In this document: positions 1-11,178 of the stretch, one piece after another
How the letters are laid out: the number at the start of each line of letters is the position of its first letter
How positions within the stretch are numbered: position 1 is the first letter of the stretch
DNA from: Marinobacter qingdaonensis
Lineage (GTDB): Bacteria > Pseudomonadota > Gammaproteobacteria > Pseudomonadales > Oleiphilaceae
Assembly (NCBI RefSeq): GCF_034555935.1
Contig: NZ_JAYDCJ010000003.1
Coordinates: 1,798,001 to 1,862,000, forward strand
Length of the DNA: 64,000 nt
Reading direction: 5' to 3'
Position numbers and translations under genes: made by a program
The notes under the pieces: generated by a model
Told to the model about the DNA's origin: nothing
Databases searched by the model: none
Seen by the model: only the letters and a program-made list of their open reading frames with translations

Positions 1-1
1 C

Positions 2-961
2 GCCGATGTGATCACCAGCGCTTGGGGCACCGACGACGGTGGCGTGTTCGAGCCCGGGTACGCGGGGCTTCAGGGCACCTCCATGGCCGCGCCCCATGTG
101 GCCGGCGTTTATGCGCTGATGAAGGGGGAGGAGCCGACGCTGACGCCAGGCCAGTTTTTTGCCTTGTTGGCAGATGGCCAACTGACCGATACCGTCGGCA
201 GTGCGACCGAGTACGGGGCGGGGTTGATCAACGCCATCAAGGCCGTCGATGCGGCGCGCAGTGGCAACATTCCGGATGTGCTGGCTGCATCACCCTCGGT
301 GCTGTCGTTCAGTCAGGCAACGCTGTCCCAGACCCTGTCGTTCGTCCGTTACCCCAGTTTGGCGGAGATCACGATCCAGTCGGTCGTGGTCGGCGACGAC
401 TGGCTGCAAATCGATCCGGCGATTGCCGGTGGCGCGCCACCGAGTTCGGTCACGGTCACGGTCGACGCCAGCCAGTTGGATACCAGCCAGATCTATTCCA
501 GTGAAATCCTGATTACCTATAATGGCGGTCGCGAGCTGGAGATCCCGGTCAATGTCCGCCTGGTGGATCCGACCGACGAGCGCAATGCCGGCCGGCATTA
601 CGTGCTGCTGGTGACCAGCGACGGCAATTACGACACCGTGGCGCAAACGGTTGTGAGTGCCACCGGCGGGCAGTATCGTTTCCAGTTTGGGGCGGTGGAC
701 CCGGGCGACTATTTCCTGGTGGCCGGCACGGACACCGACAACAACGGGTTTATCTGCGAGAGCGGCGAGGCCTGCGCCGAATATCCGGTCAATGGCCTGC
801 CTCAGCCCATCTCGGTCGGTCTGGACCCGATCAGCGGCATTGCCCTGAGCACCAGTTTCCGCCGCCCGACCATCAGTGCCCTCGGCGCCCCGAGGGTGGA
901 CTTCCAGGGGTATCGCCTGAATCGCGACGGCCCCACAGCCAAAAAGGTACAGGTTCAGTGA
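2..961 (+). CDS. Subtilisin-like serine protease (S8 family), C-terminal part only
   Basis: The reading frame is open from base 2, so the gene starts before the window and about 319 residues of its C-terminal part are visible. It contains the S8 serine motif GTSMAAPHVAG near visible residue 30, which carries the nucleophilic serine. The Asp and His motifs must lie upstream. After the catalytic core ends, near visible residue 85, come an Ig/BACON-like beta segment of about 100 residues and a second beta-rich segment containing TDTDNNGFIC. Secreted S8 proteases often carry such C-terminal modules. The stop codon overlaps the GTG start of the next gene (GTGA), which suggests translational coupling. 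The substrate is unknown. The family call is firm; the accessory-domain names are tentative. Confidence 0.9.
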   Translation, partial: ADVITSAWGTDDGGVFEPGYAGLQGTSMAAPHVAGVYALMKGEEPTLTPGQFFALLADGQLTDTVGSATEYGAGLINAIKAVDAARSGNIPDVLAASPSVLSFSQATLSQTLSFVRYPSLAEITIQSVVVGDDWLQIDPAIAGGAPPSSVTVTVDASQLDTSQIYSSEILITYNGGRELEIPVNVRLVDPTDERNAGRHYVLLVTSDGNYDTVAQTVVSATGGQYRFQFGAVDPGDYFLVAGTDTDNNGFICESGEACAEYPVNGLPQPISVGLDPISGIALSTSFRRPTISALGAPRVDFQGYRLNRDGPTAKKVQVQ

Positions 962-1434
962 TAGCAAGTGCGTGGCGTTGTTCGTTCCTGGCGACCCTGC
1001 TGGTGGGAATCACCGGCTGTGCCGCCCAGCAGACCGAAACCGCATCGGGTGGGCCACTGGCTCGCCAGATTGCCCAGTCCAGCCATTGCGGCCTGACCGC
1101 GCCGGGGCGCGTGGTGCTGGCCGATCGCGGCGAAGTCGATCGGCTCGAGGCATTGCCCGCACGCAACCTGTCGCTGGCACCACTGCGGGCGGTCGATTTC
1201 AATCGCGAGAAGGTGGTGCTGGTGGCCATGGGCCAGAAGTCGACCGGTGGTTACAGCGTGACCCTGGCCGGATCCCGGATTGTCGACCAGCAACTGGTGC
1301 TCTCCGTTGCCAGCCGGGCGCCCGACCCGGGCACGATGGTCACCCAGGCCCTCACCACGCCCTGCACCGCCATTGCCGTGACTGCCTCGGGCTGGAGCGA
1401 GCTGCGCATTGTCGAGGCTGAAAACAACCGTTGA
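958..1434 (+). CDS. Small lipoprotein with PrcB-like C-terminal domain
   Basis: This encodes a 158-residue protein. It starts with a hydrophobic segment followed by a lipobox-like GITGC, so it is probably a lipoprotein with the cysteine at about residue 21. The C-terminal half (FNREKVVLVAMGQKSTGGY, then alternating beta-like stretches) resembles the PrcB C-terminal domain, known from a protein that binds and stabilises the protease PrtP in Treponema. The GTG start overlaps the stop of the subtilisin-like protease gene by four bases. A role as partner or chaperone of that protease is inferred from the coupling and the domain resemblance. Confidence 0.7.
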   Translation: MIASAWRCSFLATLLVGITGCAAQQTETASGGPLARQIAQSSHCGLTAPGRVVLADRGEVDRLEALPARNLSLAPLRAVDFNREKVVLVAMGQKSTGGYSVTLAGSRIVDQQLVLSVASRAPDPGTMVTQALTTPCTAIAVTASGWSELRIVEAENNR

Positions 1435-1462
1435 TCTTTCCCGCCGAATCCCTAAGCTATGA

Positions 1463-3397
<1,935 letters not shown>

Positions 3398-3405
3398 TAT
3401 TCCAG

Positions 3406-3437
3406 AGGATGCTATTAAAAGCATCCTTTATTCTTTC
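3406..3437 (+). terminator. Probable Rho-independent terminator after parE
   Basis: A 7-bp stem (AGGATGC at 3406-3412, GCATCCT at 3421-3427) with an 8-base A/T-rich loop is followed by a T-rich tail. It starts nine bases after the parE stop. The stem is short, so strength is uncertain. Confidence 0.6.
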
Positions 3438-3492
3438 TAAGCCTTCTGCAAAGTCGTTATCCTGCCAGTTTTGTTCTGGGGAAGAACCGTAA

Positions 3493-5271
3493 ATGGACTG
3501 GCAAGGCTGGTTTGCGCTGGGCCTCGCGGGCACCTCGCTGATTCTCATGAGTGTTGGACGATTTGCCCCCCACATGGTGATGATGGGGGTGCTGGTCGTG
3601 CTCAGCGCCAGTGGCATCATCTCGGCGGATCAGGCCCTCTCCGGCTTCAGTAACAGTGGGCTGATCACCGTGGTCGCCATGTTCGTGGTGGCGGCGGGCA
3701 TCCACCATTCCGGTGGCGTCGACCTGCTGGTCCACCATCTGTTGCGTTCGCCCAAAACCGTGCGCAGCGCCCAGGCCCGGATCGCCCTGCCGGTGTCCCT
3801 GCTGAGCGGGTTCCTGAACAACACCCCGGTGGTTGCCACCATGATACCGGCGGTGCACGCCTGGTCCCGGAAAATCGGCATCTCCCCCTCCAAGCTGATG
3901 ATTCCCCTGAGCTATTCCGCCATCCTCGGCGGCACCCTGACGCTCATCGGCACCAGCACCAATCTGGTGGTCAATGGCCAGTACCAGCAACTGACCGGTA
4001 CGGATGGCTTCTCCATTTTCTCCATCACATCGGTGGGGCTGCCCGTGGCCATGATCGGCGTCGCCGTCATGCTGCTGGTGATGCCGCGCATGCTGCCGGA
4101 TCGCAAGGACCAGCAGAAGTTTGGCTCCATGCGTGAATTTACCCTGGAAGTGGCGGTGTCCTTCGACGGCCCCTTGGTCGGCAAGACCGTGGGTGAGGCC
4201 GGCCTGCGGGAGCTGGAGCGACTGTACCTGGTTGAGATCGAGCGCGATGGTAGCGTGGTGACCGCGGTGCCGTCCGAGGAACGCCTGCGGGGTGGCGACC
4301 GTCTGGTGTTTGCCGGCGATACCCAGGCCATTTCCGATCTGCTGCGCATCAACGGCATCGTGCCCTCGGTCCACGAGGACGAACCCAGTCTGGCCAAGGA
4401 CCGGGCCGAACGTCGGCTGGTGGAGGCCGCGCTCTCGCCCCAGTCCGATGTGCTGGGACTGACCATCCGGGACGCCCGGTTCCGGGACCGCTATGGCGCG
4501 GTGGTGCTGGCGGTGGCCCGCGGTGGTGAACGGGTGTCCGGCAATCTGGGTAACATCCGGCTCAAGCCCGGTGATGTCCTGCTGCTGGAGGCGCGTCCGG
4601 CCTTTGTCAGCCGTCAGCGCTACAACAAGGACTTTCTGCTGATCAACGATCTGGAAACCGAAAGGCCCCGCCACGACCGGGCCTGGTTATCCTGGGGCAT
4701 CCTGCTGGTGCTGGTCGGGTTGGCCGCGTGCGGGGTGCTGAGCATGCTCAACGCCGCCTTGCTGGGGGCCTCGCTGATGATCATCAGCGGCTGCTGCTCG
4801 GTCGGGCAGGCCCAGAAGTCGGTGGATGTGCCGGTCATCCTGACCATTGCCGCGTCCTTTGCCCTGGGGGCCGCGCTCCAGGAAACCGGGGCGGCCCGCT
4901 ACGTGGCGGAGGGCATTCTCGGCCTCAGTCAGGGCCACGTCCTGCTGGCGATCCTGCTGGTGTACATCACCGTGTCGGTGCTGACCGAGGTGATCACCAA
5001 CAACGCGGCGGCGGTGCTGGTGATTCCGGTGGTGCTGTCGATGACCTCCAGCATGGGCGTTGCCGCCGAACCCTTCGTGATCGCCGTGATGATGGCCGCC
5101 TCGGCCAGCTTCGCGACCCCCCTGGGGTATCAGACCAACATGATGGTGTTTGGCCCCGGGGGTTACCGGTTCGCCGATTTCGTGCGGGTGGGCTTGCCGA
5201 TGAATCTGTTCATTGGTGCCCTGACCGTGGCGGTGATCGCACTGGTGTACGGTATCAATCCGGGTCTGTAA
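3493..5271 (+). CDS. SLC13/DASS-type anion permease with two RCK_C (TrkA-C) domains
   Basis: The product is a 592-residue integral membrane transporter. An N-terminal membrane block contains NNTPVVATMIP near residue 115. A soluble insert at about residues 205-385 reads as two TrkA-C/RCK_C domains. A second membrane block contains the matching signature ITNNAAAVLVIP near residue 510. This is the arrangement of bacterial SLC13-family permeases, which carry dicarboxylates, sulfate or similar anions with sodium. The substrate cannot be told from sequence. A GGGGAAG ribosome site precedes the ATG. It ends six bases before the convergent EAL-domain gene with no hairpin between. Confidence 0.88.
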   Translation: MDWQGWFALGLAGTSLILMSVGRFAPHMVMMGVLVVLSASGIISADQALSGFSNSGLITVVAMFVVAAGIHHSGGVDLLVHHLLRSPKTVRSAQARIALPVSLLSGFLNNTPVVATMIPAVHAWSRKIGISPSKLMIPLSYSAILGGTLTLIGTSTNLVVNGQYQQLTGTDGFSIFSITSVGLPVAMIGVAVMLLVMPRMLPDRKDQQKFGSMREFTLEVAVSFDGPLVGKTVGEAGLRELERLYLVEIERDGSVVTAVPSEERLRGGDRLVFAGDTQAISDLLRINGIVPSVHEDEPSLAKDRAERRLVEAALSPQSDVLGLTIRDARFRDRYGAVVLAVARGGERVSGNLGNIRLKPGDVLLLEARPAFVSRQRYNKDFLLINDLETERPRHDRAWLSWGILLVLVGLAACGVLSMLNAALLGASLMIISGCCSVGQAQKSVDVPVILTIAASFALGAALQETGAARYVAEGILGLSQGHVLLAILLVYITVSVLTEVITNNAAAVLVIPVVLSMTSSMGVAAEPFVIAVMMAASASFATPLGYQTNMMVFGPGGYRFADFVRVGLPMNLFIGALTVAVIALVYGINPGL

Positions 5272-5277
5272 GAAGTC

Positions 5278-6552
5278 TCAGGTCGGGTTGGCGAGGATAT
5301 CGCAACACAGCACCCGCAATTCTCCCTCGTGGTAATAGCCCTGTGACAGGGTCACGCACATGTAGGCGCCGGTGACGCAGAGGTAGGGACTGGTGACGTG
5401 AAGGTTTTCCGGCTGGGCCAGGGCCTGACGCAGGTACTGCTGGCGAAACCAGTCGGCGCTGCTGGTACTTTCCAGGGGTTTGAAACGGGGGTCGGAGTGG
5501 CGGGCACCGGTGTCCGACACCAGGGTGTCGGCGATCTGCACGCCCTGGTCGTCGACCAGGTAGCAGCGGGAGACCGCCCCATGGTTGGCCAGCTCCAGAC
5601 ACGCCTGGTGCATGTTGGCGCCGTGGCCGAGCTTGTCGATGGCTGCCCGGAAGTAGGGGCTGAAAAAATCGATCAACTGTCGGGTCGGATCGAAGGTGAC
5701 CTGGTTGCGGGACTTGTACTCCTGCAGCAGGTCCTCGAAATTGGCGGGCGCGTGAATCAGGCCCTCAAGATCGGTGCTTGGGGTCTGGAAATAATAGCCC
5801 TGGACAAAATCCACCCCCCCATCAATGGCGATCAGCGCCTGTTCCCGGGTCTCCACGCCTTCCAGCAGCACCAGGCAGCCGGACTGATGCAGCAGTGACA
5901 CTATCCCGTTCAGGATCTGCCGGGCCTTGTGGTCTTCCGTGGCCCGGGTCAGCAGGGTGCGATCCAGCTTGACGATGTCCGGGGACAGGTTCCAGATCCG
6001 TTCGAAATTGGAATGGCCGGCTCCGAAGTCGTCGATGGCGGTCAAGCAGCCCAGACGCTTGTAATAGGCCACCGTTTCCCGGAGCTTCTCGGCATCGTCC
6101 GTCGGCTGCTCAACGATCTCCATGACAATCCGGTGTGGCGGCAGGCCGGTTTTTTTCAGTAGCTGGCCGAAGAAGGAGTCTGCCCGACTGCCACTGGTCA
6201 CTGCCTGGGGTGACACATTCAGGAACAGCCAGTTCAACTGATCCTGGACATCGCTGTAGTTGCGGATGTGGAGGTACCGGCACAGCCGGTCGAGCAGGAG
6301 GTTCTCGGCGTCCGACGACGGGAGCTGAAACAGGTGCAGCGGCAAGACCGCTGAGTTGTCCGGGTCGAAGGCGCGGATCAGGGCTTCGTAGCCGACGATC
6401 CGTTTGTGGGAAATGCTGTAGATCGGCTGCAGCGCCGTGCGCAGGGTCAGGCCCTGGAAGTGGGCGGTCCAACTGTCGCCGTCCTGGTTCAGCAAAGGGG
6501 ACAGAAGATCCAGTTCCGGGACGGCCAGCTTGTCGGGGAGGCTTCGCGACAT
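5278..6552 (-). CDS. EAL-domain c-di-GMP phosphodiesterase with C-terminal sensor-like domain
   Basis: The product is a 424-residue cytoplasmic protein whose EAL domain covers about residues 35-265. The active-site set looks complete: EALIR, FLNVSP, EIVEQ, DDFGAGHSNFERI, KLD, EGVE and QGYYFQ. It is therefore expected to hydrolyse c-di-GMP to pGpG. There is no GGDEF domain and no membrane segment. The C-terminal 150 residues look like the PAS-fold domain that follows EAL in YkuI-type proteins (YkuI_C); this assignment is by resemblance only. It is divergent from the cytochrome b561 gene. The regulated process is unknown, though a degenerate FimX-like protein lies 6 kb away. Confidence 0.9.
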   Translation of the reverse strand: MSRSLPDKLAVPELDLLSPLLNQDGDSWTAHFQGLTLRTALQPIYSISHKRIVGYEALIRAFDPDNSAVLPLHLFQLPSSDAENLLLDRLCRYLHIRNYSDVQDQLNWLFLNVSPQAVTSGSRADSFFGQLLKKTGLPPHRIVMEIVEQPTDDAEKLRETVAYYKRLGCLTAIDDFGAGHSNFERIWNLSPDIVKLDRTLLTRATEDHKARQILNGIVSLLHQSGCLVLLEGVETREQALIAIDGGVDFVQGYYFQTPSTDLEGLIHAPANFEDLLQEYKSRNQVTFDPTRQLIDFFSPYFRAAIDKLGHGANMHQACLELANHGAVSRCYLVDDQGVQIADTLVSDTGARHSDPRFKPLESTSSADWFRQQYLRQALAQPENLHVTSPYLCVTGAYMCVTLSQGYYHEGELRVLCCDILANPT

Positions 6553-6789
6553 AAGTCAGTCTGAACGGTTAAACGAAATCGTCAATCGCCTCAGGTTGGA
6601 CGGCTAAACTATGACGAATCAGTCAGTTGCGACAAGCCGGGGAGGCAGCACTACCGATACCAGTGCTGAGATTGCCAAAAAAGACGGGGCATTACCACAC
6701 TTTCATGTTGAAAGTGGAAACCGTTCAGGCAGTTTTCGGACTAAGAGGGCAGGCACGAGGGCCGGACGGCCCTGCGGACCGCCAGGCAA

Positions 6790-6837
6790 TCAGTTATTGC
6801 TGGGAACAACAACGGTTTCGTCGAATTCGAGTTCCAT
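6790..6837 (-). CDS. Possible 15-residue peptide
   Basis: On the minus strand the sequence AAAGGACAC lies at a good distance before an ATG that opens MELEFDETVVVPSNN and then a TGA. The ribosome site is better than that of many annotated genes here, and the peptide is strongly acidic. No relative is recognised. It could be a leader peptide, a microprotein, or chance. A TTGTTC/TAGACT pair about 60 bases upstream is a possible promoter. Confidence 0.2.
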   Translation of the reverse strand: MELEFDETVVVPSNN

Positions 6838-7001
6838 GTCTGTGTCCTTTCGATCAATGGGGCCCAAGAAGGGCGTCTGAGTATGGGACAAGTCTATCGT
6901 TGCTATAATTTTGAACAATCCGTAAAAGCCGTATGCGACTAAAGCAATAGGGCCGGTGGGTTCGTCAGAATTTCTGATGGTGGCCAGCAAATCTTTTCGA
7001 T

Positions 7002-7029
7002 TTGTTTCAACCCGAAGCCTTCCTAAACT
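7002..7029 (+). promoter_or_regulatory. Candidate sigma-70 promoter of the cytochrome b561 gene
   Basis: TTGTTT at 7002-7007 and TAAACT at 7024-7029 are separated by 16 bases. The start codon at 7072 would leave a leader of about 35 bases. Confidence 0.4.
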
Positions 7030-7071
7030 AAGCCAAGTTTCCAGAGACAGGGATAGAGGTCCATCCACATC

Positions 7072-7617
7072 ATGCAGTTGCAGAACTCCCCCGAGCGTTA
7101 TGGTCTGATTGCCATCCTGATCCACTGGTTGGTGGCGGTCACTGTCATCGGGTTGTTTGCCCTGGGTTACTGGATGGTGGACCTGACCTACTACGACGAC
7201 TGGTACAAGCGGGCGCCCGACATTCATCGCAGCATTGGCCTGTTGCTGTTTGGCGTCATGCTGCTGCGGGTCCTGTGGCGGGCCGTCAATCAGAATCCGG
7301 CGCCGCTGCCCGGACACCGACGCTGGGAAGTGATCAGCGCCCACCTGGCCCACAACCTGTTGTACCTGCTGCTGTTCGTGGCCATGATCAGCGGTTACCT
7401 GATTTCCACCGCAGACGGCTCGTCCATCAGCGTGTTCGGCTGGTTTGACGTGCCGTCCGTCACCGGCCAGGTCAAAGGCCTGGAAGACACCGCCGGCACC
7501 GTGCACTACTGGTCAACCTGGGCGATCGTCGCGCTGGCGGCCGTGCATGCGGCGGGCGCACTCAAACACCACGTCATTGATCGTGACCGCACCCTCCGGC
7601 GTATGCTTGGCATGTAG
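7072..7617 (+). CDS. Cytochrome b561 family protein
   Basis: The product is a 181-residue protein with four predicted membrane segments. The histidines expected to bind two b-type hemes are present: IHWLVAV near residue 17, PDIHRS near 50, HLAHNL, and the pair in [10 protein letters not shown] near the C-terminus. Members of this bacterial b561 family pass electrons in the inner membrane, often to or from a periplasmic partner. The YceI gene begins 65 bases downstream. b561-YceI pairs are common in gammaproteobacteria, which suggests a shared operon, although YceI's partner molecule is usually an isoprenoid lipid. Confidence 0.92.
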   Translation: MQLQNSPERYGLIAILIHWLVAVTVIGLFALGYWMVDLTYYDDWYKRAPDIHRSIGLLLFGVMLLRVLWRAVNQNPAPLPGHRRWEVISAHLAHNLLYLLLFVAMISGYLISTADGSSISVFGWFDVPSVTGQVKGLEDTAGTVHYWSTWAIVALAAVHAAGALKHHVIDRDRTLRRMLGM

Positions 7618-7682
7618 CCAGCCGGAGTCGACCGAATTTATCCGTGCCCGATCCGGGCTTGATTCGAAAAAGGGAGATAACG

Positions 7683-8264
7683 ATGAAGAAAGTATTGCTT
7701 GCCTCTGCAGTGTCCATGGCACTGGTTGGCGCTGCCCAGGCGGATGGCCACAGTGGCACCTACGCGTTCGACAAGAAGGGTGCCCACCAGTTTGTGACCT
7801 TCAAGATTTCCCACCTGGGTTACAGCTGGCTCTACGGTCGGTTCAACGATTTTGACGGCCAGTTCGTGTACGACGAGGCGAACCCGGAAAACAGCACCGT
7901 CAGCGTCACCATCGACACCTCCAGCGTCGACTCCAACCACGCCGAGCGTGACAAGCACCTGCGCAGCGAAGACTTTCTGTTCGTTGACGAGTACCCCGAG
8001 GCCAGCTTCAAGAGCAAGCGCGTGGTGGTCGATGAAGACGGCGAGGCCGACATCATTGGCGATCTGACCCTGCGGGGCGTGACCAAGGAAGTGACCTTGG
8101 ACGCCGAGATGGTCGGTCACGGTGAGGATCCCTGGGGCGGTTACCGCATGGGCTTCGAGGCCGAGACAGAGCTGCGTCTGAAGGACTTCGGCATTCCGAT
8201 GGATCTGGGGCCTGCCTCCGAAACCGTCGACATCATCATTTCGGTGGAGGGTGTGCGCCAGTAA
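7683..8264 (+). CDS. YceI family periplasmic lipid-binding protein
   Basis: The product is a 193-residue protein with a clear signal peptide ([20 protein letters not shown], cleavage after AQA). The mature part has the alternating beta-strand pattern of the YceI lipocalin-like barrel, with [16 protein letters not shown] and the conserved pattern [12 protein letters not shown]. Structurally studied members bind a polyisoprenoid chain. I place the start at the ATG at 7683, preceded by GGGAGAT and followed by a textbook signal peptide, rather than the longer frame opening at 7644. It is followed by a strong terminator and probably shares a transcript with cytochrome b561. Confidence 0.93.
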   Translation: MKKVLLASAVSMALVGAAQADGHSGTYAFDKKGAHQFVTFKISHLGYSWLYGRFNDFDGQFVYDEANPENSTVSVTIDTSSVDSNHAERDKHLRSEDFLFVDEYPEASFKSKRVVVDEDGEADIIGDLTLRGVTKEVTLDAEMVGHGEDPWGGYRMGFEAETELRLKDFGIPMDLGPASETVDIIISVEGVRQ

Positions 8265-8289
8265 GCGCGTCCCCGCCAAAGCACCTGCC

Positions 8290-8321
8290 GGGTTCCGACG
8301 CTCTGTCGGAACCCTTTTTTT
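8290..8321 (+). terminator. Rho-independent terminator after the YceI gene
   Basis: A perfect 10-bp stem (GGGTTCCGAC / GTCGGAACCC) with a 5-base loop is followed by seven T residues. Confidence 0.92.
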
Positions 8322-8402
8322 GCCCCAATGGTACGGATCGGGCGCGCTTGCGCTGCAGTTCAGAGTGTTGTGCGGAGGGGATTGAGCGGCGAATCCGCCG
8401 CC

Positions 8403-8657
8403 TCAGGAGGTTCGGTGCGCGGCTTCCTTGGATGAGTCGTTGGACGGCTCACAGGACTTGCACAGGTGGCGCTGCCGCCAGAACTGCCCGGCAAAAATCA
8501 CCAGCCAGATGAGGATACCCGCCCAGAGGTAGGGCTCGGGAATCTGGAAGGTGCCACTGATTGCAAACTCCACCAGGAGCATCAGGGCGACTGCCAGTAC
8601 CGCATTCACCATGGCGGTCACCATGGCTTGCCCGCAGGCTTTCAGGTTGGGTTTCAT
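8403..8657 (-). CDS. Small membrane protein, function unknown
   Basis: The product is 84 residues with two hydrophobic segments, at about residues 11-33 and 44-60. They are followed by a basic, cysteine-containing tail (RQRHLCKSCEP) that would face the cytoplasm. I chose the ATG at 8657. The longer upstream frame (to 8801) has no hydrophobic or conserved character and crosses the likely parC promoter. The CxxC in the tail could bind a metal or form a disulfide. No family is recognised. It is divergent from parC. Confidence 0.6.
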   Translation of the reverse strand: MKPNLKACGQAMVTAMVNAVLAVALMLLVEFAISGTFQIPEPYLWAGILIWLVIFAGQFWRQRHLCKSCEPSNDSSKEAAHRTS

Positions 8658-8759
8658 AAAGTCCCGCTTGTGTGGAAAGTGAAACGGTCTTCTGCTCAAT
8701 GTTGGCGAGGATAAGCCCCGCATTACAGAGTCTCCATGCGGGAATTCCGCTATTGGAAA

Positions 8760-8789
8760 TTGGTGTATCCGAGCCGGCGTCCATATAAT
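8760..8789 (+). promoter_or_regulatory. Candidate promoter of parC
   Basis: A perfect -10 hexamer TATAAT at 8784-8789 sits 18 bases after TTGGTG at 8760-8765. The parC start is at 8884, giving a leader of about 88 bases. Confidence 0.5.
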
Positions 8790-8883
8790 GTGGCCTCGCA
8801 CCGGGGTCCGTGATTCGCGCGGGCTTTCGGGGTAGCATCATCGGCGTCATTCACTTCAGGTAACACAGGCAAAAGAGGCATCC

Positions 8884-11178
8884 ATGCCAGAGTTTCAGAC
8901 AACGGATGAGGGCTTTGAGCGGGTTTCACTCCGGGATTACACGGAAAAGGCCTATCTCGATTATTCCATGTACGTCATCCTGGACCGGGCCCTGCCCAAT
9001 GTGGGCGATGGCCTGAAACCGGTTCAGCGGCGGATCGTGTACGCCATGTCCGAACTGGGGTTGAAATCCACGTCCAAGTACAAGAAATCCGCCCGAACCG
9101 TGGGTGACGTGCTGGGTAAGTTCCACCCCCACGGTGACAGTGCCTGTTACGAAGCCATGGTGCTGATGGCGCAGCCGTTTTCCTACCGCTACCCGCTGGT
9201 GGATGGCCAGGGTAACTGGGGCTCGCCGGACGATCCCAAGTCCTTCGCCGCCATGCGTTACACCGAATCCCGACTGGCGCCTTTTGCCGAAGTGCTGTTG
9301 AGCGAGCTGGGGCAGGGCACCGTGGATTGGGTGCCCAATTTCGATGGCACCATGGACGAGCCCTCGGTGCTGCCCGCGCGCCTGCCCCATGTGCTGCTGA
9401 ACGGCACCACCGGTATTGCCGTGGGCATGGCCACGGACATCCCGCCGCACAATGTGCGCGAGGTGACGGCGGCCTGTATCCGGCTGCTGGACAGCCCGGA
9501 CGCCACCGTCGACGACCTGTGTGAACACATCAAGGGCCCGGATTTCCCGACCCACGCCGAAATCGTGACGCCACGCAAAGACATCCGGCAGATGTACGAA
9601 ACCGGCCGGGGCTCCCTGCGCATGCGCGCACGCTGGATCCGCGAAAACGGCGAAATTGTGGTGACCGACCTGCCACACCAGGTCTCCGGCGCCCGGGTGC
9701 TGGAGCAGATTGCCCAGCAGATGCAGACCAAGAAACTGCCCATGGTGGCCGACCTGCGCGACGAGTCGGATCATGAGAATCCGACCCGCCTGGTCATCGT
9801 GCCGCGGTCCAACCGGGTTGACCTGGACGGCCTGATGGCGCACCTGTTTGCCAGCACCGATCTGGAGAAAACCTACCGGGTGAACATCAACGTCATCGGT
9901 AACGATGGCCGGCCGGGGGTGAAGGGGCTGCAGGAAGTCCTGACCGAATGGCTGGCGTTCCGCCGGGTGACCGTGACCCGCCGGCTGCAGCACCGGCTGG
10001 ACAAGGTACTGGCGCGGCTGCACCTGCTCGAAGGCCTGTTGATCGCCTACCTCAACATCGACGAAGTCATTGAAATCATCCGCACCGAAGACAAGCCCAA
10101 GGCCGAGCTCATGGCCCGTTTTGGCCTGTCCGCGGAGCAGGCGGAAGCCATCCTCGAGCTGAAACTGCGCCACCTGGCCAAGCTCGAGGAAATGAAGATT
10201 CGCGGCGAGCAGGACGAGCTGTCCGCCGAGCGCGACGAGCTCCAGGCGATCCTGGGCTCCGAAGACCGGCTGCGGGAACTGATCAAGGCCGAGCTGCAGG
10301 CCGACGCCGAGACCTTTGGCGACGACCGTCGCTCACCCATCGTCGAGCGCGAGGAAGCCCGCGCCTTCAGCGAGCTGGACCTGGTGTCCAACGACCCGGT
10401 CACCGTGGTGCTGTCGGAAAAGGGCTGGGTGCGGGCCGCCAAGGGCCACGACATCGAACCCGAAGGCCTGAGTTACAAGGCCGGCGACCGCTTCGCCCTG
10501 GCCGCCCGGGGCCGCAACAACCAGCAGGCCATCTTCCTGGACTCCACCGGTCGCGCCTATTCGCTGATGGCCCACAGCCTGCCATCGGCCCGGGGCCAGG
10601 GCGAGCCCCTGACCGGGCGCATCAATCCGCCGTCCGGGGCCAGTTTCTCGGGCCTGCTGATGGGGGATCCGGCGCTCAAGACGCTGCTGGTGACCGACGG
10701 TGGCTACGGCTTTGTCACCTCGCTCAATGACATGATCAGCAAGAATCGCAACGGCAAGGCCGTGGTCAGTGTGCCCAAGGGCGCCCGCATCATGCCGCCG
10801 GTGCCCGTGCCGGCGACTGACAAGACCCTGTACCTGGGGGCAATTTCGAACGAGGGCCGGATGCTGGTCTTCCCCCTGAGCGAACTGCCGGAGCTGGCCA
10901 AGGGCAAGGGCAACAAGATCATCAGCATTCCCTCGGCCCGGGTCCAGAACCGGGAGGAGTATGTGGTGGCCGTGGCGGTCTTTGCCGAGGACGACCAGCT
11001 GGAAATCCGTGCCGGCAAGCGCAAGATGGGACTGCAATTCAGTGATCTGGAACATTATCTGGGAGAGCGCGGCCGTCGGGGCCACAAGCTGCCCCGGGGA
11101 CTACAGCGGGTGGATGCGATTGAGGTGATTCCCTCGGCGCCCCGGGCGACGGAAGAGGAGAGCGCCGAGAGTGAGTGA
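8884..11178 (+). CDS. parC: DNA topoisomerase IV subunit A
   Basis: The product is the 764-residue breakage-reunion subunit of topoisomerase IV. The N-terminus has [28 protein letters not shown] and the quinolone-determining region [20 protein letters not shown]. The active-site tyrosine lies in [10 protein letters not shown]. Residues 80-90 read [11 protein letters not shown], so the usual Ser and Glu quinolone positions are both wild type. The length fits ParC rather than the longer GyrA. An AGAGG ribosome site precedes the ATG. The 3' end overlaps serB by eight bases, so the two are translationally coupled, as in Pseudomonas. Confidence 0.97.
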   Translation: MPEFQTTDEGFERVSLRDYTEKAYLDYSMYVILDRALPNVGDGLKPVQRRIVYAMSELGLKSTSKYKKSARTVGDVLGKFHPHGDSACYEAMVLMAQPFSYRYPLVDGQGNWGSPDDPKSFAAMRYTESRLAPFAEVLLSELGQGTVDWVPNFDGTMDEPSVLPARLPHVLLNGTTGIAVGMATDIPPHNVREVTAACIRLLDSPDATVDDLCEHIKGPDFPTHAEIVTPRKDIRQMYETGRGSLRMRARWIRENGEIVVTDLPHQVSGARVLEQIAQQMQTKKLPMVADLRDESDHENPTRLVIVPRSNRVDLDGLMAHLFASTDLEKTYRVNINVIGNDGRPGVKGLQEVLTEWLAFRRVTVTRRLQHRLDKVLARLHLLEGLLIAYLNIDEVIEIIRTEDKPKAELMARFGLSAEQAEAILELKLRHLAKLEEMKIRGEQDELSAERDELQAILGSEDRLRELIKAELQADAETFGDDRRSPIVEREEARAFSELDLVSNDPVTVVLSEKGWVRAAKGHDIEPEGLSYKAGDRFALAARGRNNQQAIFLDSTGRAYSLMAHSLPSARGQGEPLTGRINPPSGASFSGLLMGDPALKTLLVTDGGYGFVTSLNDMISKNRNGKAVVSVPKGARIMPPVPVPATDKTLYLGAISNEGRMLVFPLSELPELAKGKGNKIISIPSARVQNREEYVVAVAVFAEDDQLEIRAGKRKMGLQFSDLEHYLGERGRRGHKLPRGLQRVDAIEVIPSAPRATEEESAESE

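Larger units (their letters stand above)
6553..7071. other. 519-bp divergent intergenic region, no convincing gene
   Basis: This is the only gap over 300 bases in the window. Both flanking genes point outwards. The open frames here on the plus strand (from 6611 and 6627) have biased Ser/Gly/Arg composition and no family resemblance. The region holds a possible 15-codon minus-strand peptide (6790-6837), a TATAAT at 6904-6909 without a good -35, a small GC hairpin (AGGGCC/GGCCCT near 6763-6778), and a likely promoter for cytochrome b561 at 7002-7029. Confidence 0.6.

Noticed and set aside
13..504. Second plus-strand frame inside the protease gene
   Set aside because: It is a GC-rich shadow frame of Arg-rich composition opposite a clear S8 protease motif.
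6620..6690. Weak resemblance to a c-di-GMP-I riboswitch (GCGACAAGCCGGGG, then CTACCGATACC)
   Set aside because: The conserved tetraloop and paired regions are not found, and the nearest plus-strand gene starts 380 bases away.
6611..6908. Open frames of about 90 residues on the plus strand between the EAL gene and cytochrome b561
   Set aside because: Biased composition, no ribosome site and no family similarity; two frames overlap and neither looks like coding sequence.
8384..8404. Hairpin GCGGCG/CGCCGC after the small membrane protein gene as a terminator
   Set aside because: No T run follows on the minus strand; could be chance in GC-rich DNA.
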